A stretch of 64,000 nucleotides of DNA from Aquimarina sp. Aq78. GTDB lineage: Bacteria; Bacteroidota; Bacteroidia; Flavobacteriales; Flavobacteriaceae. Position 1 is the first letter of the stretch. Each line of letters opens with the position of its first letter. The DNA lies in contig NZ_OMKA01000003.1 of assembly GCF_900299525.1 (NCBI RefSeq), forward strand, positions 1-64,000, in the 5' to 3' direction. Made by a program: the position numbers and the translations under genes. Shown piece by piece: positions 18,431 to 27,423 of the stretch. The notes beneath the pieces are model-generated. The model did not search any database. It was not told the origin of the DNA and saw only the letters and a list, made by a program, of their open reading frames with translations.

Positions 18431-19873
18431 TTAAAGGTTAAAACATGCAATTTTAGTTGTGGTCATTTCCCGTATAGCAGATTTTACTCCTTCCCGGCCA
18501 ATACCACTTTGTTTAATTCCGCCAAAAGGCATCATATCTATTCGGTAATCTGAAGAATCATTAACCATAACCCCTCCACACTCTAATTGGTTTACTGCTT
18601 TAAATGCGGATTCGATTGAATTTGTAAAGATCCCTGCATGCAATCCGTAAGGAGAATCATTGCTTGCGTTGATACCTTCTTCTAATGAGTTAATTCTAGA
18701 AATTGTTGCTACTGGTCCAAAGATTTCTTGTTTACCATTTAATGGGTGATCATGATTTCCTTCTATAAGCGTTGCTTCAAAAGCATTGCCTACTCGGTTT
18801 CCTCCACATAAAACCTGGTAACCAGAATTTTTTAATTCAGAAATAGAGTTCTCTATAACACCAATTGCTTCTTGAGTAATAATAGGTCCCATATCGGTAT
18901 TAGCATCATTAGGGTCTCCCAGTTGTATTGAATTAGAAAGGGTAACTACCTTTTCCTTGAACGCATCGTAGATCGTATCATGAACATACAAGCGTTTTAC
19001 GCCTACACAGTTTTGGCCTGCTGCCCATACCATACCTCCTACGCAGTTTTCTGCGACAGCATCTATATCAACATCATCCATAACTATTACCGGAGAGCTC
19101 GAACCAAGTTCCATTGCTACTTTTTTAATTCCTGCAGCTTTTATGATTGCCTCTCCGGATTTAGTCCCCCCAGTAAAACTTACCATATTAACACGTGAGT
19201 CCGTAATTAATGCATTTCCAAAATTACTTACCGGCCCGGTTATGATATTTAGGATATGATGAGGTAAACCAGCTTCTAGGAATAATTCACCTAGTTTTAT
19301 TGCAGAAATAGGAGTGAAATCTGAGGGTTTAAGTATAACTGCATTCCCCGAGGCAATTGCGGGGCCTAATTTATGTGCCACCAAATTAAGAGGATCATTA
19401 AATGGCGTTATTGCAGTGATGATACCTATGGGGTCATGTACATAATAACCTGTTCTGGAAGCAGCACCAGCAAATGCATTAAAAGGCACAGTTTCTCCCG
19501 TAAGCCTTTTAGCTTCTTCACTACAAAGGGTTAATGTATTGATACACCTATCTACTTCTTTGGCTGCTTCAATTTTGGTTTTAACTCCCTCGTTTACTAT
19601 AGTTTGGGTAAACTCTTCTTTTCTTTCTTTTAAGAAAATAACTACTCTGGCTATAATTTCACTTCTATCATATGGTGATAAATTTCTGGATATCACTTTT
19701 CCTAACTCTGCAGATTTTAAAGCTTTTTGTATGTGATCTGCATCAGCACAAGAAACAGCATACACCTCTTTTCCTGAATAAGGATTTAATACCGATAATT
19801 TTGTTGAACTTTCTACCCAATCTTCTCCAATTAACATTTTCATGGAATCAATCTTGTCTAAAGTGCTTATCAT
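18431..19873 (-). CDS. NAD(P)-dependent aldehyde dehydrogenase
   Basis: A 480-residue aldehyde dehydrogenase that oxidises an aldehyde to its acid without phosphorylation. The oxyanion Asn159 (TPFNDP), cofactor Lys182 (LKPSD), Gly-rich loop (FTGGTKSG), general base Glu255 (AMELGS) and nucleophile Cys289 (AAGQNCVG) are all present. The AAGQNC context resembles the lactaldehyde/phosphonoacetaldehyde dehydrogenase group more than glyceraldehyde-3-phosphate or aspartate-semialdehyde dehydrogenases. It starts three bases after the homoserine dehydrogenase stop. Aspartate semialdehyde, the product of homoserine oxidation, is an attractive substrate, but this is inferred only from the operon. A start at the internal ATGs (residues 11 or 13) is also possible. 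Confidence 0.87.
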   Translation of the reverse strand: MISTLDKIDSMKMLIGEDWVESSTKLSVLNPYSGKEVYAVSCADADHIQKALKSAELGKVISRNLSPYDRSEIIARVVIFLKERKEEFTQTIVNEGVKTKIEAAKEVDRCINTLTLCSEEAKRLTGETVPFNAFAGAASRTGYYVHDPIGIITAITPFNDPLNLVAHKLGPAIASGNAVILKPSDFTPISAIKLGELFLEAGLPHHILNIITGPVSNFGNALITDSRVNMVSFTGGTKSGEAIIKAAGIKKVAMELGSSSPVIVMDDVDIDAVAENCVGGMVWAAGQNCVGVKRLYVHDTIYDAFKEKVVTLSNSIQLGDPNDANTDMGPIITQEAIGVIENSISELKNSGYQVLCGGNRVGNAFEATLIEGNHDHPLNGKQEIFGPVATISRINSLEEGINASNDSPYGLHAGIFTNSIESAFKAVNQLECGGVMVNDSSDYRIDMMPFGGIKQSGIGREGVKSAIREMTTTKIACFNL

Positions 19874-19876
19874 ACC

Positions 19877-20887
19877 TCAACTATTTTTAATTATTGATAA
19901 TACATCTGAGAATACAGAATAGCCTGTTTCAAGTTTTCCGGCTCCGGGTCCTGTAACCATAAGTTTTCCTAAGTATGCAGTAGAGACTTCTATCGCATTA
20001 GTAACACCTCCTATATTTGATAGTGCATCTTCGTTATCCAAAGCTTCTGGCTGCACTTTTGCTTCTATAGTCTTACCAGTTTTTGTTAAACTCCCTATAA
20101 GACGAATGTTTTTTCCTTCCTTTTTAGCAGCATCCAGTTCTTCTATAGAAATAGCATCAATACCAACAGTAGGTATATTTTCTAATCCCAGATCAACACC
20201 AAAGACTTTATGAGAAAGTATAGCTACTTTTCCTCTTGCATCATATCCCTTAACATCATTAGTAGGATCTGCTTCTGCATACCCTTTTTCTTGAGCAACT
20301 CCTAATGCATTTTCAAAAGAATCTCCCTGAGACATTTTTGATAGGATATAATTACTCGTCCCATTGAGAATTCCTCGTATACTTACGATATCATCTCCAG
20401 CAAGGCATTCTTCTATTAATGAAAATGTAGGAGTACCACTTAATACTGTACCTTCATATCGTAACATCGCTTTATTATCATTTGCTAACTTGTTTAGTTC
20501 TGTATAATGCAATGCAACCGGACCTTTATTTGTAGTAACCACATGTTTACCATTAGTAAGAGCATCCTTAATGAAAGTATATGCAGGATCTCCTGTTGTA
20601 TAATCACTATAAGTTGCCTCTACAATAAGATCTACACTATCTATTTCAGAAAGAGAATCTCCATCTTTTAATGAAGTATCACTGATTTTTTCCCCATTAT
20701 TAAGTTTTTTTAAAAGCTCACTAATATTTATCCCCTGAGGATTATATATGTTTCCTCTTGCAATATCTTTGACAGCTACTACCTTGATATCACTTCCAAA
20801 TTTTTGAGAAATCCAATCTGTTTTTTGCTCTAGAATTTCTAAAAAACCTCTACTTACGGTACCCAATCCTATTATACCTATATTCAT
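19877..20887 (-). CDS. hom: Homoserine dehydrogenase (no ACT domain)
   Basis: A 336-residue NAD(P)-dependent enzyme interconverting homoserine and aspartate semialdehyde. The N-terminal Rossmann motif is GIIGLGTVSRG, where the last Gly of the common GxGxxG is shifted by a Ser. Further signatures are TTNKGPV, the homoserine-site block (EGTVLSGTPTF, GILNGTSNYIL) and the catalytic region (YAEADPTNDVKGYDARGK). No aspartokinase fusion and no ACT regulatory domain are present, unlike the ThrA and Gram-positive forms, which fits a dedicated, possibly catabolic role. The frame opens at 20926, but the ATG at 20887 places the Rossmann strand at the N-terminus and is preferred. It is the first gene of the operon and is divergent from an Lrp-type regulator. 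Confidence 0.87.
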   Translation of the reverse strand: MNIGIIGLGTVSRGFLEILEQKTDWISQKFGSDIKVVAVKDIARGNIYNPQGINISELLKKLNNGEKISDTSLKDGDSLSEIDSVDLIVEATYSDYTTGDPAYTFIKDALTNGKHVVTTNKGPVALHYTELNKLANDNKAMLRYEGTVLSGTPTFSLIEECLAGDDIVSIRGILNGTSNYILSKMSQGDSFENALGVAQEKGYAEADPTNDVKGYDARGKVAILSHKVFGVDLGLENIPTVGIDAISIEELDAAKKEGKNIRLIGSLTKTGKTIEAKVQPEALDNEDALSNIGGVTNAIEVSTAYLGKLMVTGPGAGKLETGYSVFSDVLSIIKNS

Positions 20888-20940
20888 TTTTGAATTTAAT
20901 TTTACAAGTTCACGAACAAAATTCACTATATTTACAAATT

Positions 20941-20959
20941 ATATGAATTATATTCATAT
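20941..20959. promoter_or_regulatory. Palindromic operator candidate between hom and the Lrp-type gene
   Basis: ATATGAAT-TAT-ATTCATAT is a perfect 8+3+8 palindrome in the 116-base divergent spacer, 45 bases from the regulator start and 54 from the hom start. Lrp/AsnC proteins bind AT-rich imperfect palindromes of about this size, so it is the obvious site for the product of the neighbouring gene. A near-consensus TAAATTTC follows on the plus strand. Confidence 0.6.
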
Positions 20960-21003
20960 TAAATTTCAGTAAAACCGAAATAAATTCTAAATAGATAGTA
21001 AAT

Positions 21004-21474
21004 ATGAAGTTAGATCAGAAGGATATTCAGATTTTAAACCTATTACAAAATAATGCTCGGCTTTCTAATAAAGAGTTAGCTGCAGAGCTAGATATCGCGC
21101 CCTCTACCTGCCATGAGCGATTAAAAAGATTAACAAGAGAGGGATTTTTTAAAGCTTTTAATGCTGATCTTAATTTAAAAAAATTAGGGATCAATGTACA
21201 AGTAATAATTGCTATACGTTTAAAAAAGCATGAAAGGGAAATTATAAATTCTTTTATTAAAAGAATACGAACACTTAAAGGAGTTATTAAGTTTTATCAT
21301 ATGGCGGGAGATACCGATTTTATGATTCACATTGGAGTAAAAGATTCTGATGATCTTAGATCCTTTATTCTTGATAAATTAGCAAACTTTAGTTACATAG
21401 ACCATATAGAAACGGCTATGATTTTTTATGATGAATGTGTATGTAACCTTTCTATTTTTGAATCTGAAAACTAA
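21004..21474 (+). CDS. Lrp/AsnC-family transcriptional regulator
   Basis: A 156-residue feast/famine regulator. Residues about 4-63 are the winged HTH (DIQILNLLQNNARLSNKELA, then IAPSTCHERLKRL as recognition helix) and residues about 70-150 the RAM ligand/oligomer domain, with the typical GDTDFMIHIG segment. Lrp-type proteins sense amino acids and usually control a neighbouring operon. The gene is transcribed away from the homoserine dehydrogenase operon, with a perfect palindrome between them, so local control of amino-acid breakdown or synthesis is likely. A CxC (ECVCN) near the C-terminus is unusual and might respond to redox or metals; this is speculative. Confidence 0.92.
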   Translation: MKLDQKDIQILNLLQNNARLSNKELAAELDIAPSTCHERLKRLTREGFFKAFNADLNLKKLGINVQVIIAIRLKKHEREIINSFIKRIRTLKGVIKFYHMAGDTDFMIHIGVKDSDDLRSFILDKLANFSYIDHIETAMIFYDECVCNLSIFESEN

Positions 21475-21495
21475 AAATAGCTAATTCACAAAGAA

Positions 21496-21888
21496 TTATT
21501 TGTTAACTATAGGAATTGGATTTTTATTATTATCTATGGCAACAAACTTGAAGTGCCCAGAAACGGCAAGTTCTCTATCATTGCTATACATATCTTCTTT
21601 GTAAATATCAACTTTTACCAAACAACTGGTTCTTCCTACTTCTGCAATTCTTGCTACGAGTTCTATAATGGTTCCTTCGGGTATTGGTTTCCCAAAATCA
21701 ATCTTATCTGTAGATATGGTGACTACTTTTTTTCTACTAAAACGAGTAGCACATATAAAAGACACTTCATCCATAAGCTGTAATGCTGTACCACCAAATA
21801 AAGTTTCGTAATGATTGGTCGTATTAGGGAATACAGCTTTAAAGATTCTTGTTTCAGATTTATTAATCAATTCTTCTATAGCATTCAT
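21496..21888 (-). CDS. Acyl-CoA thioesterase, hotdog fold
   Basis: A 130-residue single hotdog domain of the YciA/BACH acyl-CoA thioesterase type. The hotdog helix with the family motif (HYETLFGGTALQLMDEVSFICA) carries the catalytic-region Asp, followed by the strand VTISTDKIDFGKPIPEG. It is predicted to hydrolyse acyl-CoA to free acid and CoA in the cytoplasm; chain-length preference is not visible. It is divergent from the nitroreductase gene and the two -7 boxes lie 13 bases apart. Confidence 0.85.
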   Translation of the reverse strand: MNAIEELINKSETRIFKAVFPNTTNHYETLFGGTALQLMDEVSFICATRFSRKKVVTISTDKIDFGKPIPEGTIIELVARIAEVGRTSCLVKVDIYKEDMYSNDRELAVSGHFKFVAIDNNKNPIPIVNK

Positions 21889-21926
21889 ACAATTGTGATA
21901 TAGTTTTTTCTTATCATTTTACCTGT

Positions 21927-21955
21927 CAAAGGTAAATCTTATCGTACTATCTTTG
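21927..21955. promoter_or_regulatory. Divergent -7 boxes for thioesterase and nitroreductase genes
   Basis: TACCTTTG on the minus strand (21934-21927) and TATCTTTG on the plus strand (21948-21955) both match TAnnTTTG and face the two divergent genes, leaving leaders of about 30 and 15 bases. Clear -33 TTG elements are not seen. Confidence 0.5.
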
Positions 21956-21978
21956 TCATATACTTAAAAAAACTTCGA

Positions 21979-22608
21979 ATGAATATTATAGAAAGTTTAC
22001 ATTGGCGTTATGCCACCAAAAAATTCGATAATAAGAAAATCCTTTCTCAAGAAAAAATAGATATATTAACAGAAGCTTTTAACCTTACTGCTACTTCATA
22101 TGGCTTGCAACCCTTAAAATTAGTGGTAATTAAGAATAAAGACCTACAAAAAGAACTTACTCCACATTCTTGGAACCAACAGCAGGTTGCCGATGCATCA
22201 CACGTGCTGGTATTTTGTATCGAAAAGACAATAGGAGAACAATACATATCTAAGTATTTTGATAATGTAAAAGAGATAAGAGATACTCCCGAAGAAATAT
22301 TAAAACCTTTTAAAGAGCAGCTTGTGGATTCTTTTACTTATAAATCCTCTGAAGAGATATCTAATTGGGCTGCAAAACAAGCATATTTGGCCTTGGGAAA
22401 TATACTTACCGTATGCGCTATCGAAAAAATAGATTCCTGTCCTATGGAAGGTTTTATACCAGAAAAATATGATGAAGTCCTTAATCTCAATGATTTAGGA
22501 CTAACATCAGTATTGGTACTACCTATTGGGTATAGAGCAGAAGATGATATGTTTTCTGAGTTCAAAAAAGTAAGGCGCCCAATTAAAGATACTATCATTA
22601 CTATCTAA
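21979..22608 (+). CDS. Nitroreductase-family NAD(P)H-dependent flavin oxidoreductase
   Basis: A 209-residue FMN enzyme of the NfsB/nitroreductase fold. The start (SLHWRYATKKFDNKKILS) carries the Arg-Lys pair that contacts the FMN phosphate, and the TSYGLQPLKLVVI and AAKQAYLALGNIL segments match the family core. The tail ends in KVRRP, another typical FMN-contact segment. It is expected to reduce quinones, nitro compounds or dihydropteridine; the physiological substrate is unknown. It is a single gene with its own promoter. Confidence 0.85.
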   Translation: MNIIESLHWRYATKKFDNKKILSQEKIDILTEAFNLTATSYGLQPLKLVVIKNKDLQKELTPHSWNQQQVADASHVLVFCIEKTIGEQYISKYFDNVKEIRDTPEEILKPFKEQLVDSFTYKSSEEISNWAAKQAYLALGNILTVCAIEKIDSCPMEGFIPEKYDEVLNLNDLGLTSVLVLPIGYRAEDDMFSEFKKVRRPIKDTIITI

Positions 22609-22710
22609 ATTTTGGTTCGTTAAATTTTAATTCACTCTATAAAAATTATTCCATATTATTGTAATCAAAAAAATCTGGTATATCCACTATAAAATCAAAA
22701 CTCTTTTCGG

Positions 22711-22718
22711 TATTTTTG
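22711..22718 (+). promoter_or_regulatory. Putative -7 promoter box of the DegT aminotransferase gene
   Basis: TATTTTTG matches TAnnTTTG and lies 32 bases upstream of the ATG at 22751. No clear -33 TTG is seen. Confidence 0.4.
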
Positions 22719-22750
22719 CCGGGAAGAGTTTTTAATTTAACACTATACCT

Positions 22751-23956
22751 ATGCCAGGATTTGAGTTATTTGGTGCTGAAGAGCAAAAAGAAGTTCAAGA
22801 TGTTTTAGATAATGGAGTTTTAATGCGATATGGATTTGATCCAATGAGAAATGGCCATCATAAAGCATTAGAATTAGAAAGAGATTTAGCAAACAGAATG
22901 CAATCCAAATATGCTCAGGTAGTATCCAGCGGAACTGCAGCTTTAACAGTTGCATTGGCATGTGCTGGTATCGGATCTGGAGATGAAGTAATTATGCCTA
23001 CATTTACTTTTGTAGCAAGTTTTGAAGCTATATTATCTGTTGGGGCCACCCCAATACTATGTGATATAGATGATACACTTACTTTGGACCCTAAAGCTGT
23101 TGAAGCATCTATAACTCCAAAAACAAAAGCAATCATGCCTGTGCATATGTGTGGGTCTATGGCAGATCTTAGTACATTAAAAGCAATTTGTGATACACAT
23201 GATCTTATTTTATTAGAAGATGCTTGTCAGGCTATCGGAGCCACTTACGATGGAAAACCATTAGGAAGTTATGGAGATCTGGGTTGTTTTTCTTTTGATT
23301 ATGTTAAAACAATTACCTGTGGTGAAGGTGGGGGTATAATTACTAATTCTGAAACCTATGCAGATCGAGCACACAAATACCAAGATCATGGTCATGACCA
23401 TGTTGGTAATGATCGCGGTGCAGAGACACATCCATTTTTAGGATATAATTATAGATTATCCGAACTAAATGCGGCAGTGGGAATTGCACAGCTAAGAAAA
23501 TTAGATCATACACTAACAATCCAGGAAAAAAACTACACTATACTTCGTAATGCTCTGGCAGCAGTTCCCGAAGTTTCTTTTAGAAGAGTTCCAGAAACAG
23601 GAGTAGAAAATTATTCATTTTTAAATATATTTTTACCTACAGAAGATATTGCCAGAAAAGCACATAAAGCTTTAGGAGAAAATGGTGTAGATGCTTGTTT
23701 TTATTGGTTTGATAATAACTGGCATTACTATAAAAAATGGGAACATCTTTTAGAACAAAAATCTCTTAGTAAACTATCTCAGGAAATACAATTAGGGTTA
23801 CAAAAAAACAATCGGTCATTTGATGCCAGTGATCTATGGATGGGACGTACTGTTTCTTGCCTTATTAAATTAAACTGGACTGAAACAGAAGTAGCAGATA
23901 GAGCTTCAAAAATGGTTGAAGCTTTAAAAGGTGTTCTTGTAAAAAGTGTACTATAA
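22751..23956 (+). CDS. DegT/DnrJ/EryC1/StrS-family PLP aminotransferase
   Basis: A 401-residue fold-type I aminotransferase of the sugar-nucleotide aminotransferase family. Visible signatures: VSSGTAALTVALACAGIGSGDEVIMPTFTFVA, the AsP pair LEDACQAIGATYDGK, and FSFDYVKTITCGEGGG with the Schiff-base lysine. The C-terminal part includes NYRLSELNAAVG, also typical. Family members add an amino group to a keto-sugar nucleotide for surface polysaccharide or to other keto substrates. No sugar-nucleotide genes are adjacent, so the substrate is open. The gene converges on ribB. Confidence 0.87.
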   Translation: MPGFELFGAEEQKEVQDVLDNGVLMRYGFDPMRNGHHKALELERDLANRMQSKYAQVVSSGTAALTVALACAGIGSGDEVIMPTFTFVASFEAILSVGATPILCDIDDTLTLDPKAVEASITPKTKAIMPVHMCGSMADLSTLKAICDTHDLILLEDACQAIGATYDGKPLGSYGDLGCFSFDYVKTITCGEGGGIITNSETYADRAHKYQDHGHDHVGNDRGAETHPFLGYNYRLSELNAAVGIAQLRKLDHTLTIQEKNYTILRNALAAVPEVSFRRVPETGVENYSFLNIFLPTEDIARKAHKALGENGVDACFYWFDNNWHYYKKWEHLLEQKSLSKLSQEIQLGLQKNNRSFDASDLWMGRTVSCLIKLNWTETEVADRASKMVEALKGVLVKSVL

Positions 23957-23971
23957 GATAGATATCAGATT

Positions 23972-25129
23972 TTAATACCCCACATAGTCTACGATTTCTA
24001 AACCGTATCCAATCATTCCAACGCGTTTTTGTTGTACTGTATTAGATACTAATCGTAGTTTATGAATATTAATATCATGTAGAATCTGTGCTCCTATACC
24101 AAAGTCTTTGGTATCCATGGCAATTTTTGGTGCTTTTACTACATCTTTTCCATTTTGAATTTCTTTTAAGGCACTTAAGCGCCCTAAAAGATTAAGGGAT
24201 TGGCTTTCTTGATTAATAAAAATTATTGCTCCTTTACCTTCAGCATTAATACGTTGAAACATAGCATCCAGTCGTTTATCAGCATTATTGGTTAGCGTTC
24301 CCAGAATATCATTATTAAACAAGGTAGAATTAATTCTTGTAAGCACAGGTTCGTTTTCTTTCCAAGAACCTAGTGTCAAGGCAATATGCACTTGATCATT
24401 GGTTGTTTGCTTATAGGCTCTAAGTCTATAACTTCCAAAACGTGTAGTAATATCAAAATCTTCTTTTTTCTCGATCAGAGAATCATGCTGCATACGATAG
24501 GCTACAAGGTCTTCAATCGATATCAATTTAAGGTCAAATTTCTTGGCAACCTCTACCAATTGAGGTAAACGGGCCATAGTACCATCTTCATTCAAAATTT
24601 CGACCAAAATCCCTGCTGGTTTAAATCCTGCAAGTCTTGCAAGGTCAACAGCTGCTTCGGTATGTCCTGTACGTCTTAATACTCCTCCATTTTTCGCTTT
24701 AAGCGGAAAAATATGCCCCGGTCTTCCCAAATCATCAGGTTTTGTATCTTCCTGAATCAATGCATTTATAGTCTTGGCTCTATCATGTACAGAAATCCCT
24801 GTTGTACACCCATGTCCAATTAAATCTACCGATACGGTAAATTGGGTTTCATGCAAAACGGTATTGTTCTGAACCATCATATTCAGGTTTAACTCCTCAC
24901 AACGATCTCTTGTAAGTGGAGCACAAATCAATCCACGACCATGGGTCGCCATAAAATTGATCATTTCTGGAGTTACTTTCTCTGCAGCAGCAATAAAATC
25001 TCCTTCATTTTCACGATCTTCATCATCTACCACAATGATCACCTTTCCTTGCCGAATATCTTCAATAGCTTCTTGAATGGTGTTCAGTTTCATTTTGTTT
25101 GTGGTATTAGTTGCTTGTGACATAATCAT
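23972..25129 (-). CDS. ribB: 3,4-dihydroxy-2-butanone-4-phosphate synthase with degenerate GTP cyclohydrolase II domain
   Basis: A 385-residue riboflavin-pathway protein. Residues about 13-215 are RibB, which turns ribulose 5-phosphate into dihydroxybutanone phosphate: the acidic loop [20 protein letters not shown] and [12 protein letters not shown] are intact. The remainder has the RibA fold, but the zinc-binding cysteines of GTP cyclohydrolase II (normally in SEC...RCDC) are replaced: the aligned stretch reads [18 protein letters not shown]. The RibA half is therefore probably not a cyclohydrolase, and an intact ribA should exist elsewhere. The start is chosen at 25129; ATGs at 25123 and 25093 are alternatives. 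It is the last gene of the tpx-to-ribB run, 41 bases from lptF/G. Confidence 0.9.
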   Translation of the reverse strand: MIMSQATNTTNKMKLNTIQEAIEDIRQGKVIIVVDDEDRENEGDFIAAAEKVTPEMINFMATHGRGLICAPLTRDRCEELNLNMMVQNNTVLHETQFTVSVDLIGHGCTTGISVHDRAKTINALIQEDTKPDDLGRPGHIFPLKAKNGGVLRRTGHTEAAVDLARLAGFKPAGILVEILNEDGTMARLPQLVEVAKKFDLKLISIEDLVAYRMQHDSLIEKKEDFDITTRFGSYRLRAYKQTTNDQVHIALTLGSWKENEPVLTRINSTLFNNDILGTLTNNADKRLDAMFQRINAEGKGAIIFINQESQSLNLLGRLSALKEIQNGKDVVKAPKIAMDTKDFGIGAQILHDINIHKLRLVSNTVQQKRVGMIGYGLEIVDYVGY

Positions 25130-25149
25130 ACTCTTAAATTTATTACGGG

Positions 25150-25157
25150 CAAAGATA
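25150..25157 (-). promoter_or_regulatory. Putative -7 box upstream of ribB
   Basis: TATCTTTG on the minus strand, 20 bases upstream of the ribB start and inside the short lptF/G-ribB gap, matches TAnnTTTG. It could give ribB a transcript of its own in addition to readthrough. Confidence 0.4.
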
Positions 25158-25170
25158 TTTAAAAAGAAAT

Positions 25171-26616
25171 CTATTTTTTAGATTTAGAAGATCGTTTTGC
25201 AAAGAAATTCTTTATTGGTTGTATAAAAGTATCCATATTAAAGATTCCTTGATCTGTAGTTGCCCTATATGTTAGGAATATACTTAGAGGAAATATAATA
25301 CACGTAGAAAGCCATGAACCTACAAATGGGGGAATCCCACCTTCTTCTGCACTGTTTTTAGCAAAAATTCCAATAAAATGGTATGTCAAAAACAATACTA
25401 CTCCAATAACTATAGGTAATCCTAACCCTCCTTTACGAATTATAGCCCCCAAAGGAGCTCCAACAAAGAACAATAAGATGCAAGAAATTCCTAAAGCAAA
25501 TTTATCATGAAATGACATTTCATATTTATTTAGAGCCCTTTTCTTAAAACTTAGATTTTTTTGTGTCGAATTTAGCTTTCTTATTACTCCATCTACTGTA
25601 GAATTTGCAATCTGGTATATCTGTATTTTTTTAAGCGTATTATAATAATCTCTTACATGCAACGTATCATTACTTGTTTTTGAAAGAGAATCCGTTATTT
25701 TAATATTTCTATTTAATCCTTCAAATCCTATCATTCTGTCGATTTCTACCGTCATATTCTTCACATCGGCATTAACCTGGATAGATAATGTATCTATCTG
25801 ATCTTTTAGTTCATTAACATTAAGCATATTATATCCTTTGCTATATTGTTGTTCATCCATATCTACATTACCCAAAGATGACAAATCTATATTAAGAACA
25901 TATTTTTTAAAATGTGTTTTGGCAAAAGGTAATCTGTTTCTTTTTTGAGGAGAATTCTGTTGGATCTCATCATAATAATTGCCATCATTAAGGATCAAGG
26001 TGATTAAATCAGAATTGATATTACCTTTCAACTCTCCTCCTACTGCTTTTATAACTGTAAAATTACCTGGTCTTGCAGCTTTCTTATGAATGATAACATC
26101 TCTAAGAAACTCATCATTATCACCATATTTTTCTGCTACTTTTATATTTATATCCCCTAAATCATTAAACTGATTAGGGGTTATTACCATTGCTGGTTTT
26201 ACTTTAACTATATTTTTACGAAGGTTTATAAACCTTTTCTCTGAGGACGGGATTACTGTATTCGAAAATAGAAAAGCTCCTATTCCTACAAAAAAGATAA
26301 AAACAGATAACGTTCTCATAGCTCGTTGCAGAGATATCCCAGAAGATTTCATCGCGGCAAATTCATAATTCTCGGCAAAATTCCCAAAAATCATAATAGA
26401 CGTTAGCAAGATAGTAAGCGGCAAAACCATAGGGATTAATCTAGGTGTTGCAAACGTCAAAAACTTTAATATTACTGAAAAATCCAGATCTTTTCCTGCC
26501 AATTCTGATATAAACAGCCAGATGGTTTGCAATAAAAGGATAAACATAATAATTATAAAGAGCGGAAAAAATGTCTTCACAAAAGTTGTTAAAATATACC
26601 TATCTAGAATTTTCAC
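25171..26616 (-). CDS. LptF/LptG-family permease (YjgP/YjgQ)
   Basis: A 481-residue permease half of the LptBFG transporter that extracts lipopolysaccharide from the inner membrane and drives it to the outer membrane. Three N-terminal helices (ILTTFVKTFFPLF, ATPRLIPMVLPLTILL, FFVGIGAFLFS), a long beta-jellyroll periplasmic domain, and three C-terminal helices (FALGISCILLFFVGAPLGAIIRKGGLG) match the family. The periplasmic domain is longer than in E. coli, as often in this phylum. Which of LptF or LptG it represents cannot be told. The start codon is GTG. It lies next to lolA, another envelope-transport gene. Confidence 0.88.
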   Translation of the reverse strand: MKILDRYILTTFVKTFFPLFIIIMFILLLQTIWLFISELAGKDLDFSVILKFLTFATPRLIPMVLPLTILLTSIMIFGNFAENYEFAAMKSSGISLQRAMRTLSVFIFFVGIGAFLFSNTVIPSSEKRFINLRKNIVKVKPAMVITPNQFNDLGDINIKVAEKYGDNDEFLRDVIIHKKAARPGNFTVIKAVGGELKGNINSDLITLILNDGNYYDEIQQNSPQKRNRLPFAKTHFKKYVLNIDLSSLGNVDMDEQQYSKGYNMLNVNELKDQIDTLSIQVNADVKNMTVEIDRMIGFEGLNRNIKITDSLSKTSNDTLHVRDYYNTLKKIQIYQIANSTVDGVIRKLNSTQKNLSFKKRALNKYEMSFHDKFALGISCILLFFVGAPLGAIIRKGGLGLPIVIGVVLFLTYHFIGIFAKNSAEEGGIPPFVGSWLSTCIIFPLSIFLTYRATTDQGIFNMDTFIQPIKNFFAKRSSKSKK

Positions 26617-26732
26617 TCGTTTTCTGTTTTCTAATCGCTAAAAATATACATTAATTAAAAACTAAAGAACGTGTGTAAATTTTCACACCCGTTCTTTTCT
26701 ATGCTTTTGTATTTTCTTATGTATTATTCTTT

Positions 26733-27368
26733 CTAATCTAAGCGATTGATATAATAATTTTCATATTTTGATTTATCAAACACAAATAATGTTTTTGACA
26801 GCGGTTGATTAGTTTTGAAACTATTAACCGTAATTGTAACATTAGTACCATTATTTTGTTTCTGAATCATTTTGTAAATATGCTTTGTTTGCTTATCAAT
26901 ACCAAGCAATATTTCTTTTAAATCACTTTTTGAGTCAATAGGTATCAATTTTACATATTGAATTTTTCTACCTTTTACATCCTGAACAATATCCATTTTA
27001 TAGGTATAACCATCTTCATAGAAAGTCAACATTTTTGAAGGAGTCACACTGGCACCATCATCTTCATCTTGTGAAGAAATATTGATTTCCTCATCTTCTG
27101 GGACTATTACATGTAACTTTTTACCATCATACATGCGTTTGGTTCCCATGATATTAAGCAGGTACTTGTTTCCTTGTAATGCTACATCTCCTCTGGTTTC
27201 CTGAGCAACATTCTCTGCCTGATTGTTAATAGAATATTTAAAGTCAATAACAATATTGGTGTAGCTATTTACTTTTTTGGAAACCTCATCCAAAAGATCT
27301 TTGGCACTTTGGGCTTGTGTAGTACCTATGCCTAATACAAATAGTAAAAATATAGCCTTTTTTATCAT
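26733..27368 (-). CDS. lolA: Outer-membrane lipoprotein carrier LolA
   Basis: A 211-residue periplasmic chaperone that carries lipoproteins from LolCDE to the outer membrane. A signal peptide (FLLFVLGIGTTQAQS) precedes the half-barrel domain with the typical beginning DLLDEVSKKVNSYTNIVIDF and the GKKLHVIVPEDEE strand. The size fits the Bacteroidota form. It lies between ftsK (55 bases downstream of it) and lptF/G, the common order in this family of bacteria. The many lipoproteins of this window would be its cargo. Confidence 0.88.
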   Translation of the reverse strand: MIKKAIFLLFVLGIGTTQAQSAKDLLDEVSKKVNSYTNIVIDFKYSINNQAENVAQETRGDVALQGNKYLLNIMGTKRMYDGKKLHVIVPEDEEINISSQDEDDGASVTPSKMLTFYEDGYTYKMDIVQDVKGRKIQYVKLIPIDSKSDLKEILLGIDKQTKHIYKMIQKQNNGTNVTITVNSFKTNQPLSKTLFVFDKSKYENYYINRLD

Positions 27369-27423
27369 TTTATTTATTCTTCTTTAATTACTAATTATCA
27401 TTACCATATTATTAATCAGCTCA

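Noticed and set aside
20888..20926. Longer N-terminus for homoserine dehydrogenase
   Set aside because: The extra 13 residues precede the Rossmann strand without family match and lie close to the putative operator; the ATG at 20887 is the better start.
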